Source of the DNA: Anaerolineae bacterium
GTDB lineage: Bacteria; Chloroflexota; Anaerolineae; JACIWP01
Assembly: GCA_014360855.1 (NCBI GenBank)
Contig: JACIWP010000192.1
Span: 1-6,063 of the forward strand
Direction: 5' to 3'
DNA length: 6,063 nt
The position numbers and the translations under genes were made by a program. The notes under the pieces are model-generated. The model saw only the letters and a program-made list of their open reading frames with translations, was not told where the DNA came from and made no database searches. Below, piece by piece: positions 5,387 through 6,063 of the stretch; positions within the stretch are counted from its first letter, which is position 1; each line of letters opens with the position of its first letter.

Positions 5387-6063
5387 ATGTGGGTCATTGA
5401 GACCATCTCTCTGCGTAAGGAATACGGGCGCACCGTGGCAGTGGCGGATCTGAATCTGCAGGTCCGCCAGGGCGAGGTGTTTGGCTTTCTGGGCGCCAAC
5501 GGCGCCGGCAAGACCACCACTGTCAAAATGCTGTTGGGCCTGGTCCGGCCAAGCGCCGGCCAGGCCTTTGTCCTGGGCCGCCGGCCGGGAGACCCGACCG
5601 CCATGGCCCATATCGGCTTCCTGCCGGAACACTTCCGCTTCCACCCCTGGCTCACCGCCGCGGACTTCCTGGACTATCATGGGCGTTTGTACGGCATGCC
5701 GGCGGAAGAACGCCGCCGGCGCATCCCCGCACTGCTTGAGCGAGTGGGGCTGGCCGGCTGGGAGCGCACACGGCTGGCCAAATTCTCCAAAGGCATGCTC
5801 CAGCGCATCGGGTTGGCGCAGGCCCTGCTCAATCATCCCCAGGTCGTCTTCCTGGACGAACCGACCTCCGGGCTGGACCCGTTGGGCCGGCGGGAAGTCC
5901 GGGATCTGATCCGCGAACTGCGGGATGCCGGCGTGACTGTCTTCCTGAACTCCCATATGCTGGGTGAGGTGGAGGCGGTCTGTGACCGCGTGGGCATCAT
6001 CCGCCAGGGGGAGCTGGTACGCGTCGGTACGTTGGAGGAACTGGCCGGCGGGACCCTGCAGGT
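5387..6063 (+). CDS. ABC transporter ATP-binding protein (partial, 225 codons, open at window end)
   Basis: This is the cytoplasmic ATPase of an ABC-2/CcmA-NatA-type exporter, which drives a separate permease. Walker A is GANGAGKTT (36-44). The Q-loop region reads IGFLPEHFRFHPWLTA (76-91), with Glu81 in place of the usual Gln, a variant I recall in this subfamily. The signature is FSKGM (133-137) instead of LSGGQ. Walker B is VVFLDEP (153-159), the D-loop is SGLD (161-164) and the switch His is H190 (NSHML). The reading frame is open to the last base, so the C-terminus and any permease lie beyond the window. The gene starts 12 nt after the anti-sigma stop with a weak GAAGG ribosome-binding site, so it is probably co-transcribed and perhaps translationally coupled. 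Together with the sigma and anti-sigma genes it suggests an envelope-stress or drug-efflux response. The exported substrate is unknown. Confidence 0.96.
   Translation, partial: MWVIETISLRKEYGRTVAVADLNLQVRQGEVFGFLGANGAGKTTTVKMLLGLVRPSAGQAFVLGRRPGDPTAMAHIGFLPEHFRFHPWLTAADFLDYHGRLYGMPAEERRRRIPALLERVGLAGWERTRLAKFSKGMLQRIGLAQALLNHPQVVFLDEPTSGLDPLGRREVRDLIRELRDAGVTVFLNSHMLGEVEAVCDRVGIIRQGELVRVGTLEELAGGTLQ

Overview
The window is GC-rich bacterial DNA. A strongly enriched GCCGGC hexamer, a tungsten-type aldehyde ferredoxin oxidoreductase (AOR) operon and a sigma/anti-sigma/ABC cluster suggest an anaerobic or facultative member of the Chloroflexota (Anaerolineae-like). That placement is inference from style and gene content; there is no marker gene here. 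Almost everything is on the + strand. The exception is one tRNA gene on the - strand.

Layout. (1) 1-427: an extended -10 promoter element, a strong Shine-Dalgarno sequence and a small conserved protein of unknown function. (2) 425-507, minus strand: tRNA-Leu(UAA). Its 3' end overlaps the stop codon of the first gene by 3 nt, and it has its own sigma70-type promoter at 522-549. (3) 550-764: intergenic DNA with a hairpin, a good promoter (653-681) and a leader containing a perfect 12-nt palindrome just before the next ribosome-binding site. (4) 765-3609: a tight three-gene operon made of a four-motif iron-sulfur ferredoxin subunit, a 720-residue AOR-family tungstopterin oxidoreductase and a ThiS/MoaD-like sulfur carrier ending in Gly-Gly. 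It is closed by a strong hairpin terminator (3622-3658). (5) 3733-6063: an ECF sigma factor, an overlapping membrane-anchored putative anti-sigma factor with a DUF4367-like C-terminus, and the start of an ABC transporter ATPase that runs off the window.

How the genes work together. In the first operon, the AOR-type subunit would oxidise an aldehyde (or run in reverse, reducing an acid) at a bis-pterin tungsten site. The multi-cluster subunit would carry the electrons to or from a ferredoxin-type partner. The small carrier would supply sulfur for the pterin dithiolene. In the second cluster, the anti-sigma factor would hold the ECF sigma at the membrane until an envelope signal releases it. 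The ABC ATPase is a likely co-regulated effector, with its permease expected downstream.

The most unusual details are in the redox operon. The ferredoxin subunit has 15 of the expected 16 cluster cysteines, with Asn56 where a Cys is expected. The AOR subunit has C-x3-C-x3-C instead of C-x2-C-x3-C, and a GLCGLC sequence in place of the DxxGLC pterin motif. I see no phage, transposon or CRISPR, and no clearly new multi-gene system. The operon is a variant of a known theme.
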